From Lineus longissimus (taxonomy: Eukaryota; Nemertea; Pilidiophora; Heteronemertea; Lineidae), in NCBI RefSeq assembly GCF_910592395.1, contig NC_088325.1, forward strand, positions 11,226,109 through 11,290,108: a stretch of DNA of 64,000 nucleotides, in the 5' to 3' direction. Made by a program: the position numbers and the translations under genes. How positions within the stretch are numbered: the stretch's first letter is position 1; each line of letters opens with the position of its first letter. The notes under the pieces were generated by a model, which was given only the letters and a program-made list of their open reading frames with translations, did no database searches and had not been told where the DNA came from. Shown here in pieces: positions 26,390-36,938 of this stretch.

Positions 26390-28176
26390 CCAAAATACAA
26401 AAAGTACTAGTTGAGCCCCTTTTCTTGAATGTTTCTGCTCATTAAACAATCGCTCTTAAGAATATCGAGTATCATCTAATGGTTTGCATCTCAAAGGGTT
26501 AAGCGATCACAAGAAACGACAATTTGTAACACTGCGAAGACAGATGAGAAAAAAAACGAAGCAATCTCTCAAATCGTACACTTTGAACGCTATCATTACA
26601 CCTATCGTTAGCACAACCTGACAGTTCGCAACTGATTGATGGCGAATGGAAACAAATACACCATGTACACCGTGGTGTAAAAAAGCTAATGGGATTAATC
26701 ACGGGGAGTAATCGGGGAAGAGACTGATTGGGGACCAGCAGGAGATAAATTGTGACATGTTAAAAATGGCGCGAGGCGCTTCTCTTATTTCATAGTAAAG
26801 TTACTCCGAATGAACTTGGTGATAAACGTTTTTCATTAAGATGTAGAAGTACATCTCTGAATTGTTATTTTGACAATGGCCAATGGGTCCAGGCGTTTTA
26901 TTTTGGGGATTTGCGAATAATCTCGATTTGCGGAAAAAATGCGAAAATGTTTGATATACGAAAAGCAGAATTTTGTAAGTTTTGCGATTTACAGTATGGT
27001 TAATTGTTAATAGTTTTCTGTATTATGATACTCGCATGTATTTCAGTGATGGCGTGATATCAACTAAATAAAAAAGTTAACCAATGATGACTGGAAGGTC
27101 CCTGAGTATCTTCAAGATGGGGATTTTTGTGGGAAATTGGCGCTAAATGACGCTTGGAAGCTACAGCCTCTTTGGAAACATGTGGAGATTAGAAAATATA
27201 CTCTATGTATTGTTTTTTATAATTAATGTTCCCATTTCGAAATGGTGGCAATCTGCGCGCACTGATAAGTAATCTTTAATAGACTTTGCGTGACATTTCG
27301 TCATTGACTACTTTTTCTAATAGTAGACAATAACTCTATTGTGTATTACATGTTCACTGTGTGCGGTGTACCGATAAGTAAAATTAATCTGATTTCTGGG
27401 GATTTTAAATAATCGAGGACGAAAAAACGTTACACACGTAATAAGGTCATGGACGACGTGCAAGGTACTTTTTTTTTCTGCCGTAAAATCTGCAACTGAC
27501 GTGAAAAAAATACGTCTGCTTCTTCGTGATAAATGGCTCAATCTATTTATCCTATTCCTAGCATGATTGCGCATGAATCTTGCGGAGAGAAAAAAAATAC
27601 CTTAGTTATTGTTTCTTAAAGAGCTGTCTGTATCTGCTGTTGTCTCTGCGTGTTCATGACTGTTCATGACGTCAATGAATTATGCATATGATTTCTTTTT
27701 ATTGTATGTTGTCTCACGTGACCTGCTGAGTTTAGCTTGACTGAAACATGTCGAGGTACTGCGCACTCGAGACTGTCATGACTGTGCGGCGGTCCTACTT
27801 GTTCCGGGTGAACATTCTTTGGCGTCAACAGACATTACAATATTCCCATTGGTCGATTCGAAAGTAAGACACGGCGGACGTGGTTATCGCCATGTCATCA
27901 CTTGAAATAGTCAGGGCTTCCATATGTGCTTGCGCAACAGGCTAGAGTCTCATGACCGTTGGTTTCCAACGATTTATACCCGGATACCTGACATGAATGC
28001 GAGATTTACTCAGCCTCGGCGAAGTTTTCATATCATTGCCCAGTGCTATCACGTTATGACCATCCTCGTGATAGCGACTATTCAATTAATTAGGAAATCC
28101 CTTCTAGAACCAATTTCCTGTGCCCTGACACGCGGGATTACCTGCCAAAGCCTGGCGACTCTCACCGATATCCGCC

Positions 28177-28275
28177 TTTTGTCATAAAGTCGCTGCCCGC
28201 CAAGACATCTTATCATTTTGCAGGTGATGTAGAAGTTGCGTGAATGGTATATTGACCAAAACTTTTGAACGAAAG
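28177..28275 (+). repeat. Four-copy repeat, unit 1
   Basis: The unit has TTTTGTCATAAAGTCGCTG, then TTTGCAGGTGATGTAGAAGTT, GAATGGTATATTGACC and AAAACTTTTGAACGAAA. The same ordered blocks recur at 28621, 28951 and 29151. Confidence 0.6.
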
Positions 28276-28620
28276 TTTACCAGCTAAAATACTTACTTTA
28301 ATACTTGCTTACTTATAATTAAGTGCAACATGATGGTTTGAGCCAACAAAAGTGCGAGGGACCTTCGCACTATCTTCTGTCCCTCCTGGTAGCTTCCATC
28401 AAGTGTTCACCAAGACCAGCTGCCGCACCATATCTCGCTTCACTGCGTCAAGCCATTTGACACGTGTCCTGCCATAACTCTTCTTGTCACCATCATTGTT
28501 CCGGGCGCCGGTTCAAGTCGCTAGCTTTTTAGAGGTTCTGTCTTCTTCCATACGGACAACATCTGTACCAGCGGAGACGTCTCTTTCAGTTCAATTTAGA
28601 CCTGTCAAAATATTTCCGGC

Positions 28621-28712
28621 ATTCGTCATCAAATCACTGTCCACCAATACGACCCTCCGGTATTTCGCAGGTGATCAGAAGTTGAGTGGATGGTGAATTA
28701 ATCAAGACTAAC
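28621..28712 (+). repeat. Four-copy repeat, unit 2
   Basis: The blocks ATTCGTCATCAAATCACTGT, CGCAGGTGATCAGAAGTT and GTGGATGGTGAATTAATC match the order in unit 1. The final AAACTTT block is not obvious here. Confidence 0.6.
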
Positions 28713-28950
28713 GATCCACCATACACAATTAAAATTGGACCCGTCACAGTACAGCTTCAGTCTCCATCTATTGTAATAAAAATCATCCCCCAACTTTCGC
28801 ATAGTTAAAAGTTAAGTGATTCTTCTCAATCTGACTAGTATATCAAATCCAAGGTCCCCTTTATGAAGGACACCCCAGAAATATTACAGTTGCAGTCACA
28901 AATTAATGCCAATGTGAATGACTATTGTGCTAAAACTTCCTGTATGGGCC

Positions 28951-29100
28951 CTTTGTCATCGAATCGCTGTCCACATTTCGTAGAACCTCCTCATGAGCCA
29001 TCTCAGGATTCCGCAGGTGATATAAAAGTTACGTGGATGATAAAATCGCCCAAACTTTAAGACGAAACAATAGTTTGATTACTATAAATTGCCAACTTGC
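28951..29100 (+). repeat. Four-copy repeat, unit 3
   Basis: The blocks CTTTGTCATCGAATCGCTG, CGCAGGTGATATAAAAGTT, CCCAAACTTTAAGACGAAAC and GATTACTATAAATTGCCAAC form the most complete copy. It is closest to unit 4. Confidence 0.65.
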
Positions 29101-29150
29101 TTTTCTGGGTGATGGAATCTGAAGATGCTCGCTTCCCTTTATCCCCTCCT

Positions 29151-29280
29151 TTTCATCGAATCGTTGTTCACCCTTCCTTTCTCCGATTCCCATGAGCCAT
29201 CTTCGGATTTGGCAGGTGATATAAAGGTTTGACCCAAACTTTAAGAGGAAACTAAGTTAGATTACTACTGTCAACTTGAT
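29151..29280 (+). repeat. Four-copy repeat, unit 4
   Basis: The blocks TTTCATCGAATCGTTGTTCA, CATGAGCCATCTTCGGATTT, GGCAGGTGATATAAAGGTTT and CCCAAACTTTAAGAGGAAAC parallel unit 3. Unit starts are 444, 330 and 200 bp apart, so the array has suffered deletions or insertions. Confidence 0.65.
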
Positions 29281-31924
29281 TTCTTAGTCATCCATCAAAA
29301 TATTCTCATTCGTTGAGGCTGTCCATTCATTACGTCGTCTCTCACTGATGGGTAAGATATTCACTTTGACCCCTCTTGTTAATTCCGAGTGCCGCCAAAA
29401 CAATTTTCGTCTCTTCAAAATTAAAGCTTGACCATTTGATAGGCACCAACATTTTGGCTAGCACTTGACATCCTAACACAATTAGAACCTTTTCAAAACG
29501 AAGTGGATGCCAAATTCAAGGGCGAGAGTTTCCTCTTATCCAAAGAATAACCAACCAGGTTTTAAATGGGCATTCTCTCCAGTGGTCGATGAAAACGGTT
29601 TTAAAAATGGTCGAAGATTATTTAACAAATCATCGTTAGGACACGGCAATCAGCTTTAGTTGGTAAGACTTTAAATAGTAACCGTTAGCATGAGCCTTTT
29701 AGCGTAAATAATTGGTACACTGAATAAAATACGGCAAACGAAACCACATTATTTCAGTTTTCCAAACCAAACCCAGTGTGCAATGTCAATTATGTACTTT
29801 ATAGATAATCAATAAACAATAACAACACAGTTATAAAATTAGAGCAATACATTCAGACTAATATCAAGGTTGACAAATATATTTGACAAGGCCATCAAAA
29901 GGGGGCGTAAATTTGTTTGTCTCCGACACCTCCTGTCGAAGTAGGAAATGAATTATGTCTTTCCCCAGAATCAATCTCCAATTCTGCATGAAATATTGCC
30001 CCATTGTAGTTATTACTTAGCGGACTACACAACCTGATTTTGACTTATCGATGTTTATTGGGAGTAAATCGGCAATTTATTTCTCGAGTGGTGTGTTAGG
30101 TGATGTAGATATGTCAAAGGGATGAAAGACCAGGATGTAATGTGTGGTTTGATTGATGTGCGTTGGACGTAAGGTGTATTTAAACAGCAGGAATCTGATG
30201 GCTTTTACGCCTCACTTACAGGCAATCTTTATAACCCAACTATAAAAGACATAAATAGTCACTTCGCATGAGGACCTGACACGTTCCAGGTCTAAAGTGT
30301 GAACGCATTATTTGATATATACTAGTGTATACGTGCACGGGATAATGCATATGTGCTTCCATGTCAGGAAACCCTTCCTTTTCAGTTTTGTGTACATGTT
30401 AATGTAAAAAAATTTAAAAAAATTATTGAGATACATGTATTCTTGACATTTTGGGGACGTGTGCGTGTCAATTTGGTTCAATGTCGATTCTTTCCATTGA
30501 AGGGCGAGTCAAGTATTTTACCGAGGTAACCCCTCATCACTAGGCTTGGCATAGAACGCCATCTTCATCAATGATGATCAACTAATGCTGCCTTGGTGTC
30601 AAACACACGCACTCAGACGACAGGAAATAAAAATAAAAATAGTTAATAAATTATTCTATGCCAAAAAATGCCTGGTTTTATTGCAGGCGCGTCGGAGATT
30701 AAGTCTGAATTAAACATATTGTTACGGATGCAGACAGACATTTTCTTGCAAAAGCGTAGGCTGTAAGTAGCTTGTTTTTGTCTCTTGGGTATGAATGGAT
30801 GACAAGCTTGTGCATAAAAGGTCAGTGTCACCTTACCCACTAATGCCAACTAGCCATGACATTTTGTCCAGTGGCAATGCCTTTAAGAGACTAGATAATT
30901 CTTGGAACGTATGAGGTTAAGAGGGATGTTCTCCACCTCCGCGGGACATTCCCTTCCTGCTGGTGTCAGTTGCCCAAAGATATTACATTTTAGCAGAGAA
31001 ATTCCACAGCAGATCCCGCTTCTCTTCAGCGATAAAAGACTCAGCAGTTGATGCGACTTGCTTAAGTTATGAACATGTCACGACCGGCTGGCAAATTATG
31101 GGGATTGTGTGAGATTATTCCGCCGCAAGCGGTTAATAGACCACCGTGTTGGAGGAAGACCATCCGCGGCGAAACAAAGCCCTTAATAATCTCGGCTAAT
31201 CTCGCGGGATATGGCGTTGACAGAGGAAAGAAATGAACAGGGGTTGACTGTGACAGGCTTGCCTCTTCATTTTCGGGATCATTGCGTATCGGGCAGAGAT
31301 GGAATTTCAATTGGGTTGCATCCCTTGGGTTGAGTCTATTATTCTTTTAAAGGACATGAAAGGAGAAACAATCGGACAGTATTTTCAATTATTGGTGGCC
31401 GTTAGAGGTCCACAGCAACACGTTCACTTTAGATTGTGATATTTTGACCCATCAGAAATCTACTCGAGTTCAGATTGATTGACTTCAATTGCATATTTCA
31501 AACTTGTTGTCATATTATGCCCATTCGGATTTCATATACATGTACATCTAGGATATGCACTCTGTATTTGGGCCTCAGTATATGACAATCCAATCGGCTG
31601 GACTTGCCTAGAGATGCCATGTGAACCAGTGGCGATGTCTTGTCGGTTTGACCTATCTGGAGGTTAATGGTCGTCCGTGATCCGAATTCGTTTAGTACTC
31701 TTATCATTCGAAGCAAGACAACGAATGAATGATCCTTTTAATGGTGTGCCACCGACAGTTTGACCTATAGGTTGAAGACATATTTCAAGGTTTGATCTAT
31801 TTGATCCATATCGAGGAAAAGCTTGAAAAGTTTTTTTTAAAATGGTAGTTGGACATTTTTTGAAACGAAACAAACCCGCAGATGACTCATTTTATGATAA
31901 ACTCATCTGACCAGTGAACACAGT

Positions 31925-32089
31925 GGCCCAAATTCATAAAGGGCGTTTAGCTCAAAACAGCGTTTAATTACTGGATAGACAGGTTCAGGTCCTTCATGTA
32001 AATCTTCACAGGATATGAATAGGCCCTGAAACTGATTAGAGAGAAGTTACACACGTCTAACCCTTAAACACCCTTTATGAATTTGGCCC
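31925..32089. mobile_element. MITE-like element with GGCCCAAATTCATAAAGGG ends (165 bp)
   Basis: The left end reads GGCCCAAATTCATAAAGGGC. The right end is its near-perfect reverse complement (CACCCTTTATGAATTTGGCC), and similarity continues several bases inward. CAGTG flanks both sides, though part of it may belong to the ends. The interior is non-coding. This end sequence is of a type I recall as frequent in marine invertebrate genomes. Confidence 0.65.
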
Positions 32090-32572
32090 AGTGCGTGTGT
32101 TCTGAGGACATGGCCTAGTCTCGAGCATTTTTTTACATTCCTATCGGCTGAGTCTACCTGCAGAGGTCTCCATCTGGATCCCGCCCTTAAAGCCCCTTGT
32201 CATGGCAAGCCTCCCACGCTATGCCCTATCCGTCAGAAGTGCATGTTAACATGTTTAACAAGTTAAAATTGCCTTCATCGTCAAAAATCGAATGTCAAAC
32301 CAACTGCCAATTGTCAGTATTGATGAATTATTTTTCTTCTTCGATAGAATAATAAGAACACCTTCCGCAACGATTGCCCGCCTTTTTCAAACAGGTAGAG
32401 CCGAAAACATTTCTTGAAGGGCGAATGGAACTCGTAACGCCTAACCTGACTATTTTTTAACTTATAAATTCACTTATCAAAACTCACTTTCAGCTATATT
32501 TAGGAAGAAGTTCTCAACTAAATTATCCATTTTCACTTTGCCTCAAAACATCTTCTGTTATTGTCGTTGCAG

Positions 32573-32685
32573 ATAAACGTCTACCGCTGGGATTTACCTC
32601 CATTTTTGTGTGATGCATGGGTTTGTTTTGATGTCTTGTGTTCTACAGCCTCCATCTTGAATCTGACTGCAATTAGCGTTGACAG
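32573..32685 (+). CDS. D2-like dopamine receptor, coding exon 2 (ECL1, TM3)
   Basis: This 113-bp exon encodes residues 145-181 plus two bases of Arg182. It opens with extracellular loop 1, whose tryptophan sits in YRWDLP. It then carries Cys157, the TM3 partner of the conserved disulfide, and Asp164 in CFDVLC, the expected counter-ion for the amine of dopamine. The run [15 protein letters not shown] closely matches the D2-type pattern (CTASILNL.AISIDR). The exon ends inside the DRY-type motif, with GACAG followed by GTAGG at 32686, and leaves phase 2. It is too short and too split to show as a long open frame. I found it by its acceptor, its frame and its match to TM3. Confidence 0.93.
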
Positions 32686-33935
32686 GTAGGATCCGAGTTT
32701 TTCCCTCCATGATTGACCATTCACTCACATCTTTACCGGAATATAGATGCCATTATTATCCACTAGGTCGAAATTATCGATAAGATTCTCACACGACTCT
32801 TAGCGAAGATCTTATGCAGCTATTGATAAAGCAATCCCCCTAACAAAGATTGAGTTTGAATAGTGAGGTTGTTGCGAGTGGGTTCGATTCATATCATTCT
32901 CACAGTAAATACAAACCACATGGGTCGAGATCATGATGATGCTGTGCCTGTTATGCGAGTTTGTGTAAGTGACTTTTTAGAATCTGCGAATTCGAGAAAA
33001 ACCGAGAGGGACTTGGAAGGACAAAATAGCCTCTGCCCGAGCAGATCCTCCCATGGGGAGAGGGCGGTATGGTTTGCGTGAAGGCTGCTATCATCCAATG
33101 CATCTTTGATGAAGCCGGCAGCGGCCATAACCTTAGGTTTTTCCGAATGTGTCTTAACTACCATTATGCTGACGATCTCGTACGGGTTTCGTGGCATCTG
33201 GAGTGTCGATAGTGTCTTTCGGGACCGGGCCAAGGTTGATTGATAGGTCAGGTTGAAATTTTGTTTTAGAATGCTTTTACAGAATGTCTGTCCTTTGATT
33301 TTGGTCGTTAATAGCGTCAGGGCCTGTCACCTCTGTCTTTTTTGATGCGATTGCCAGTCGGAGCACGTCTTGATGTGATCGTGCGGAAGACTCTCTCTCT
33401 GGCTGCGAAATATCGTCAAAAATGGTTTGCAGAGCTAACTGACCTTTTTGACGCTTATCTATTAAAGGACAAATGACATTATTAAGCCCATTATAACAAA
33501 GCTCTCGGCTGTCGAGTCACCTTCCACTCTTACAGCAGTAGTTTGATCATCGAATTTCCCCCAAAAAATAATATATTCAAAATATAACTGAATTATCAGG
33601 CTATTCGGATTTTAATTCGGACTGTACCATGCGGACCCCCCAGTTCAGTCGCCACTGCATCGGCCCACACAAAGATGATAGCTGCATGGAGGTTCCAATG
33701 ACTCGGCCAGATTTTTTTTCTTCTCCTTTTGATGTGGAATTATGGGAGCTTCTTCTGGGAAAAATGCCATTGATCCTTTTAAACTATCTTAACTAATGAT
33801 CTCACAAGAACCTTCAACAGATTGAGAAACCGAATAACATCTTAACTAATGATCTTATGAGAATCGTATCGGGGTTTTGGACCTGAGCGGTCATCAGATT
33901 GTTTTGCAAATTTTACCATATTTCTCTATTTTCAG
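32686..33935 (+). other. Intron 2 of the receptor gene (1.25 kb)
   Basis: The intron is bounded by GTAGG at 32686 and a TTTCTCTATTTTCAG acceptor ending at 33935. It interrupts the arginine codon of the DRF motif. It holds no second gene. A copy of a dispersed repeat (33828-33890) sits about 45 bp upstream of the acceptor and is related to 26326-26389. The rest appears unique. Confidence 0.85.
33828..33890 (+). repeat. Dispersed repeat, copy 2, just upstream of receptor exon 3
   Basis: ACCGAATAACATCTTAACTA and GGGGTTTTGGACCTGAGCGG align with 26326-26389. It ends about 45 bp before the exon 3 acceptor at 33935, so it may contribute part of the branch-point region. Confidence 0.5.
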
Positions 33936-34852
33936 ATTTTTCGCCGTGACACAACCAATAAAATATGCCAGGCACAAAAACTCGAAACGGGTGCACGTGA
34001 TGCTAGCGCTAACATGGATAGTTAGTGCTGCAATAGCGGCACCTATCGTCCTAGGAATGAATCAATCTCCTGCTCGAGGGCAAGGAGATTGTGGATTTTA
34101 TAACACTGATTTTTTGATATATTCCTCAATGGGGTCATTTTATATTCCAACTATCACCATGGTGGTGTTGTATTATAGGATATTTAAAACTATACACGAA
34201 CGCGCGAAAAAACAGCGCAGTAGAAATAGAAGCCGTGGTGAGATGTTTGAGAATAGAAATGCAAAGGGGAACGAGGGTGGCTCGCAAAGGACTAAAGGGA
34301 ATCATGTAGATTCTGGGGTGAATTCGACGGCGAAAACCGAGGTCCTCTCCCTTCCTAGTCCTTCCCAATCTTTCATGTGTAATCGGAGTATAGCAGAGGA
34401 GGTGTCGAACATGGGCACGACTGACACTCAGGAGGACGAGGAGGAAGAAAAAGACACCCTAGCGGACAATGTTATAACCAATGAAAAAGCAGCAGAATTT
34501 ATGTTGAGTCCAGTTGTCGCTGATGGGAACCAAATGAAACCAGATTTAGACTCTGGTTACTCTGCTCCAACCAATGTGATCGTTGAGACTAAATTTTCTA
34601 CTGATATTCCGCACAGTAGAACGTTCCTGAAACTCCCTGGGCGTAAGAAAATGGGCACGGGGGGCAGGAATGGCTCCACCAGATCGTCCACTTCGTCGAA
34701 ACGCTCCACCAATAGCAATGGGAGTCAGAAAAGGAGTGTTACGCGGTTTCAGTTTCATGTGAGGAGGCATAGTAACAGGGGGAGGAAGAGCAGGGATAGA
34801 ACTGCTAATAAAAGGGAAAGAAAAGCTACAAAGACTCTTGCCATTGTTTTAG
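33936..34852 (+). CDS. D2-like dopamine receptor, coding exon 3 (ICL2, TM4, TM5, ICL3, start of TM6)
   Basis: This 917-bp exon completes Arg182 and continues with FFAVTQPIKYARHKNSKR, an intracellular loop 2 signature I associate with insect and other invertebrate D2-like receptors. TM4 carries Trp209 (LTWIVSAAI). Extracellular loop 2 has Cys234 for the TM3 disulfide. TM5 holds YSSMGSFYIP, so Ser245, Ser246 and Ser249 sit where catechol-binding serines are expected, followed by Pro253. A long third intracellular loop of roughly 210 residues (about 265-478) is hydrophilic. It includes an acidic run near 347-354 and Ser/Thr-Gly and Arg/Lys-rich stretches near 420-478. A long loop 3 with a short tail is typical of Gi-coupled D2-like receptors. 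The exon ends in KTLAIVL plus one base at the donor GTACGT (34853), phase 1. Confidence 0.95.
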
Positions 34853-35308
34853 GTACGTACATATACATATCATTGTATTAATTAGGTACGTAAATATGAA
34901 GTTAACAGATTTCTGACCATTTTTATTCGGATATGCTGCCGTTCAGACTGAACCAAGTTTTAGAATCGCCAACAAATGCGCCAGCTCAGGATGCTATTGC
35001 CGCGGTGATGCCATCTACACAAGTTCTCATCAACAAGATTCACTCGCTTGCAGACGCGTGGAAGGGAATGGCCATTTTGAATCAGATTGCAACTATACGC
35101 TAAAGAAATATCGAAAGACTGTTGTATAGTTGAAATAATTGAATGGAATGTTACAAAGAGTTCCTGACCATAACAAGGTCCAGATGTAAGCGGGCTTTGT
35201 CAGAATTACCAAGGTGGTACAACATGTATACATCGAAACGTCATCGTAACCTAAATTTCTTTGAGAATCCTTTCTTTGACCTGTAACTTATTTTCCTTCC
35301 TATTTCAG
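34853..35308 (+). other. Intron 3 of the receptor gene (456 bp)
   Basis: The intron is bounded by GTACGT at 34853 and a TTTTCCTTCCTATTTCAG acceptor ending at 35308. It splits a glycine codon in TM6. A second donor-like GGTACGTAAA lies about 30 bp downstream of the true donor but would read into a stop. I see nothing else in it. Confidence 0.9.
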
Positions 35309-35559
35309 GTGTCTTTTTGATTTGCTGGTGGCCGTTCTTCACCGTGAACAACCTCATGACGGCATTCTGCAAGAAATACGGGGAATCGGTCCCGGCGTGC
35401 GAAATAGACACTATACTCATCTCATTCTTTACGTGGCTCGGATACATCAACAGCTTTCTCAATCCCATCATCTATACAATATTCAACATAGAATTCCGAA
35501 AAGCATTTAAGAAGATATTGACAACTAAACCTATCTGCGTGTGCGAATGTGGCCGTTAA
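35309..35559 (+). CDS. D2-like dopamine receptor, coding exon 4 (TM6, TM7, C-tail)
   Basis: This terminal coding exon gives residues 488-570. TM6 reads [15 protein letters not shown], with the toggle-switch motif as CWWP (Cys493-Pro496) where vertebrate D2 receptors usually have CWLP. Extracellular loop 3 contains two cysteines (508, 518), as in many amine receptors. TM7 has [17 protein letters not shown], with NPIIY at 539-543. Helix 8 ([13 protein letters not shown]) is followed by only 12 residues before TAA at 35557-35559. Three cysteines in that tail could be palmitoylated. The short tail matches D2-like receptors, which end just after helix 8. The nearest alternatives, alpha2-adrenergic or octopamine receptors, fit the TM3, loop 2 and TM7 motifs less well. 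Confidence 0.95.
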
Positions 35560-36788
35560 TGGTCAGCGCCATATTTTGACGCTTATTGAAAACCACATGC
35601 CACTGTATATTTGGGTGACCCATTAAGACCCGAGAACATCATGTAATTCTTACGAGGAGTGTTACTTAAAAACATTTCTAGCAGAAAATAACGCCTTTAA
35701 CGACATTGACATTTCTTGTTCTGTGGGGTTAAAGGGTTAAACTAACTTCCATCCCATGACGTATATGGTTTCGAATGCAGCTATTTCGTCATACTATAAG
35801 TAATGTATGTAGCTATTGTGAGGTTGCTATTGCATTTCAGGTGGTCATGTCAATTGCGTCTGTAATTATATGGCAATATTACACTTTTTCTTGAGTTGCC
35901 AAATTATCGCGAACGTTACCATGACCTGTTACCAACATGTTATTACGCCACATGTCACTTCAAATGTGTTAATCTTTGTCTCAGGCGAAAGGTACCTAAT
36001 ACGTTTTTGTGTCTACAATTTTCCAAGTTATTCAGTATATAATTATGCATCAAATAAGGTGCAAGATGACCCAACTTGGTGATCTAATTGAAGCTAATTA
36101 GTATTTCAGCGAATTTCTATCAAACGCAAACTATCCTTCAGGAACTGCCTTACTTCAGAAACCGACACAAGGAGGAGATGGCATTTTAATCGCATTCAAA
36201 TGATTTTTCTTGATGTTATTTCACTGTTGTTCTGCACGGCTTTTGTGATTGTAACGGACCAGATAGGCCTGCAAAAGTGACGAAATCGCGACGGAATAAC
36301 GCTGCAGTGAAACCAGACCTTTTGGAAGGACAATGGCTTTGTGTTTAAGTGAATTTCGCATCATCAGTTTGGTAGCAGACTTTTGCAATTACACCGCAAA
36401 CGGAAATGGACCTTTTCATTTCCTGTTCAAAACTCCAGCGAAGATCAATTAGCGAGGTTCGGCCTATTGAACATGTGATCAATAGGGTTCCATTCAGAAA
36501 CTCGCGTATGAGAATTCCATACCAGTGACTCGATGCATCAGTTGCTTTGATACCAACTGTGCCGTGTGTACAGGAGCAATGTATTGCGAAATTCACTATT
36601 TGAAATGCTTTGCCCCTTTCAGGGTTGAGAAATATTAAGTGCTTGCCTCCATATGGGTTAATGATTCAGTTTACTTCTGAAGGTGTTTCCAGTAATTTTG
36701 CAGTTTCAATCGTGCGAGAGGGACGGATATCTGGTTAACGATGGCCACCTTTGTATCAGTTTCTTATAACATTTTCCCCTGTCACTGT
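35560..36788 (+). other. 3' flank / probable 3' UTR of the receptor gene
   Basis: This stretch follows the receptor stop codon. It should contain the 3' UTR, but I see no canonical AATAAA close enough to mark its end confidently. No ORF in it resembles a known protein, and there is no clear repeat before the inverted-repeat element that starts at 36789. Confidence 0.4.
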
Positions 36789-36938
36789 CAGGGGCGTAGC
36801 TAGCATGGGGGAGGGGAGGCAAACGCACCCGAGACGTCACCAAAAACATGTCTATTTGACCTTGATTTTGGCCGATATCATTGTTAAAAAGTGTCACTTT
36901 GCCCCCCCCCCCCCGACCAAAAAGCTAACTCACACCTG
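36789..36938. mobile_element. Short inverted-repeat element, possibly hAT-derived (150 bp)
   Basis: The left end is CAGGGGCGTAGCTAGC. The reverse complement of the right end is CAGGTGTGAGTTAGC, and both continue into G-rich sequence. CAGGGGCGTAGC-like ends are typical of hAT-type non-autonomous elements. A clean 8-bp target duplication is not visible. The element contains a run of 13 C at 36902-36914. Confidence 0.45.

Larger units (their letters stand above)
1701..32572 (+). other. Intron 1 of the D2-like receptor gene (about 30.9 kb)
   Basis: The intron starts with GTAAGT at 1701 and ends with a TTGTCGTTGCAG acceptor at 32571-32572. Both borders are in phase 0, between the end of TM2 and the first extracellular loop. 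That is the place where, as I recall, vertebrate DRD2 genes also carry an intron. I found no convincing exon on either strand. The longest ORFs (16933-17316, 22885-23244, 23340-23669 on +; 24747-25100 on -) have no recognisable domain. The identifiable content is repeats, listed separately: inverted-repeat elements at 7.8, 12.8, 25.1 and 31.9 kb, a four-copy repeat at 28.2-29.3 kb and microsatellites. Confidence 0.85.
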
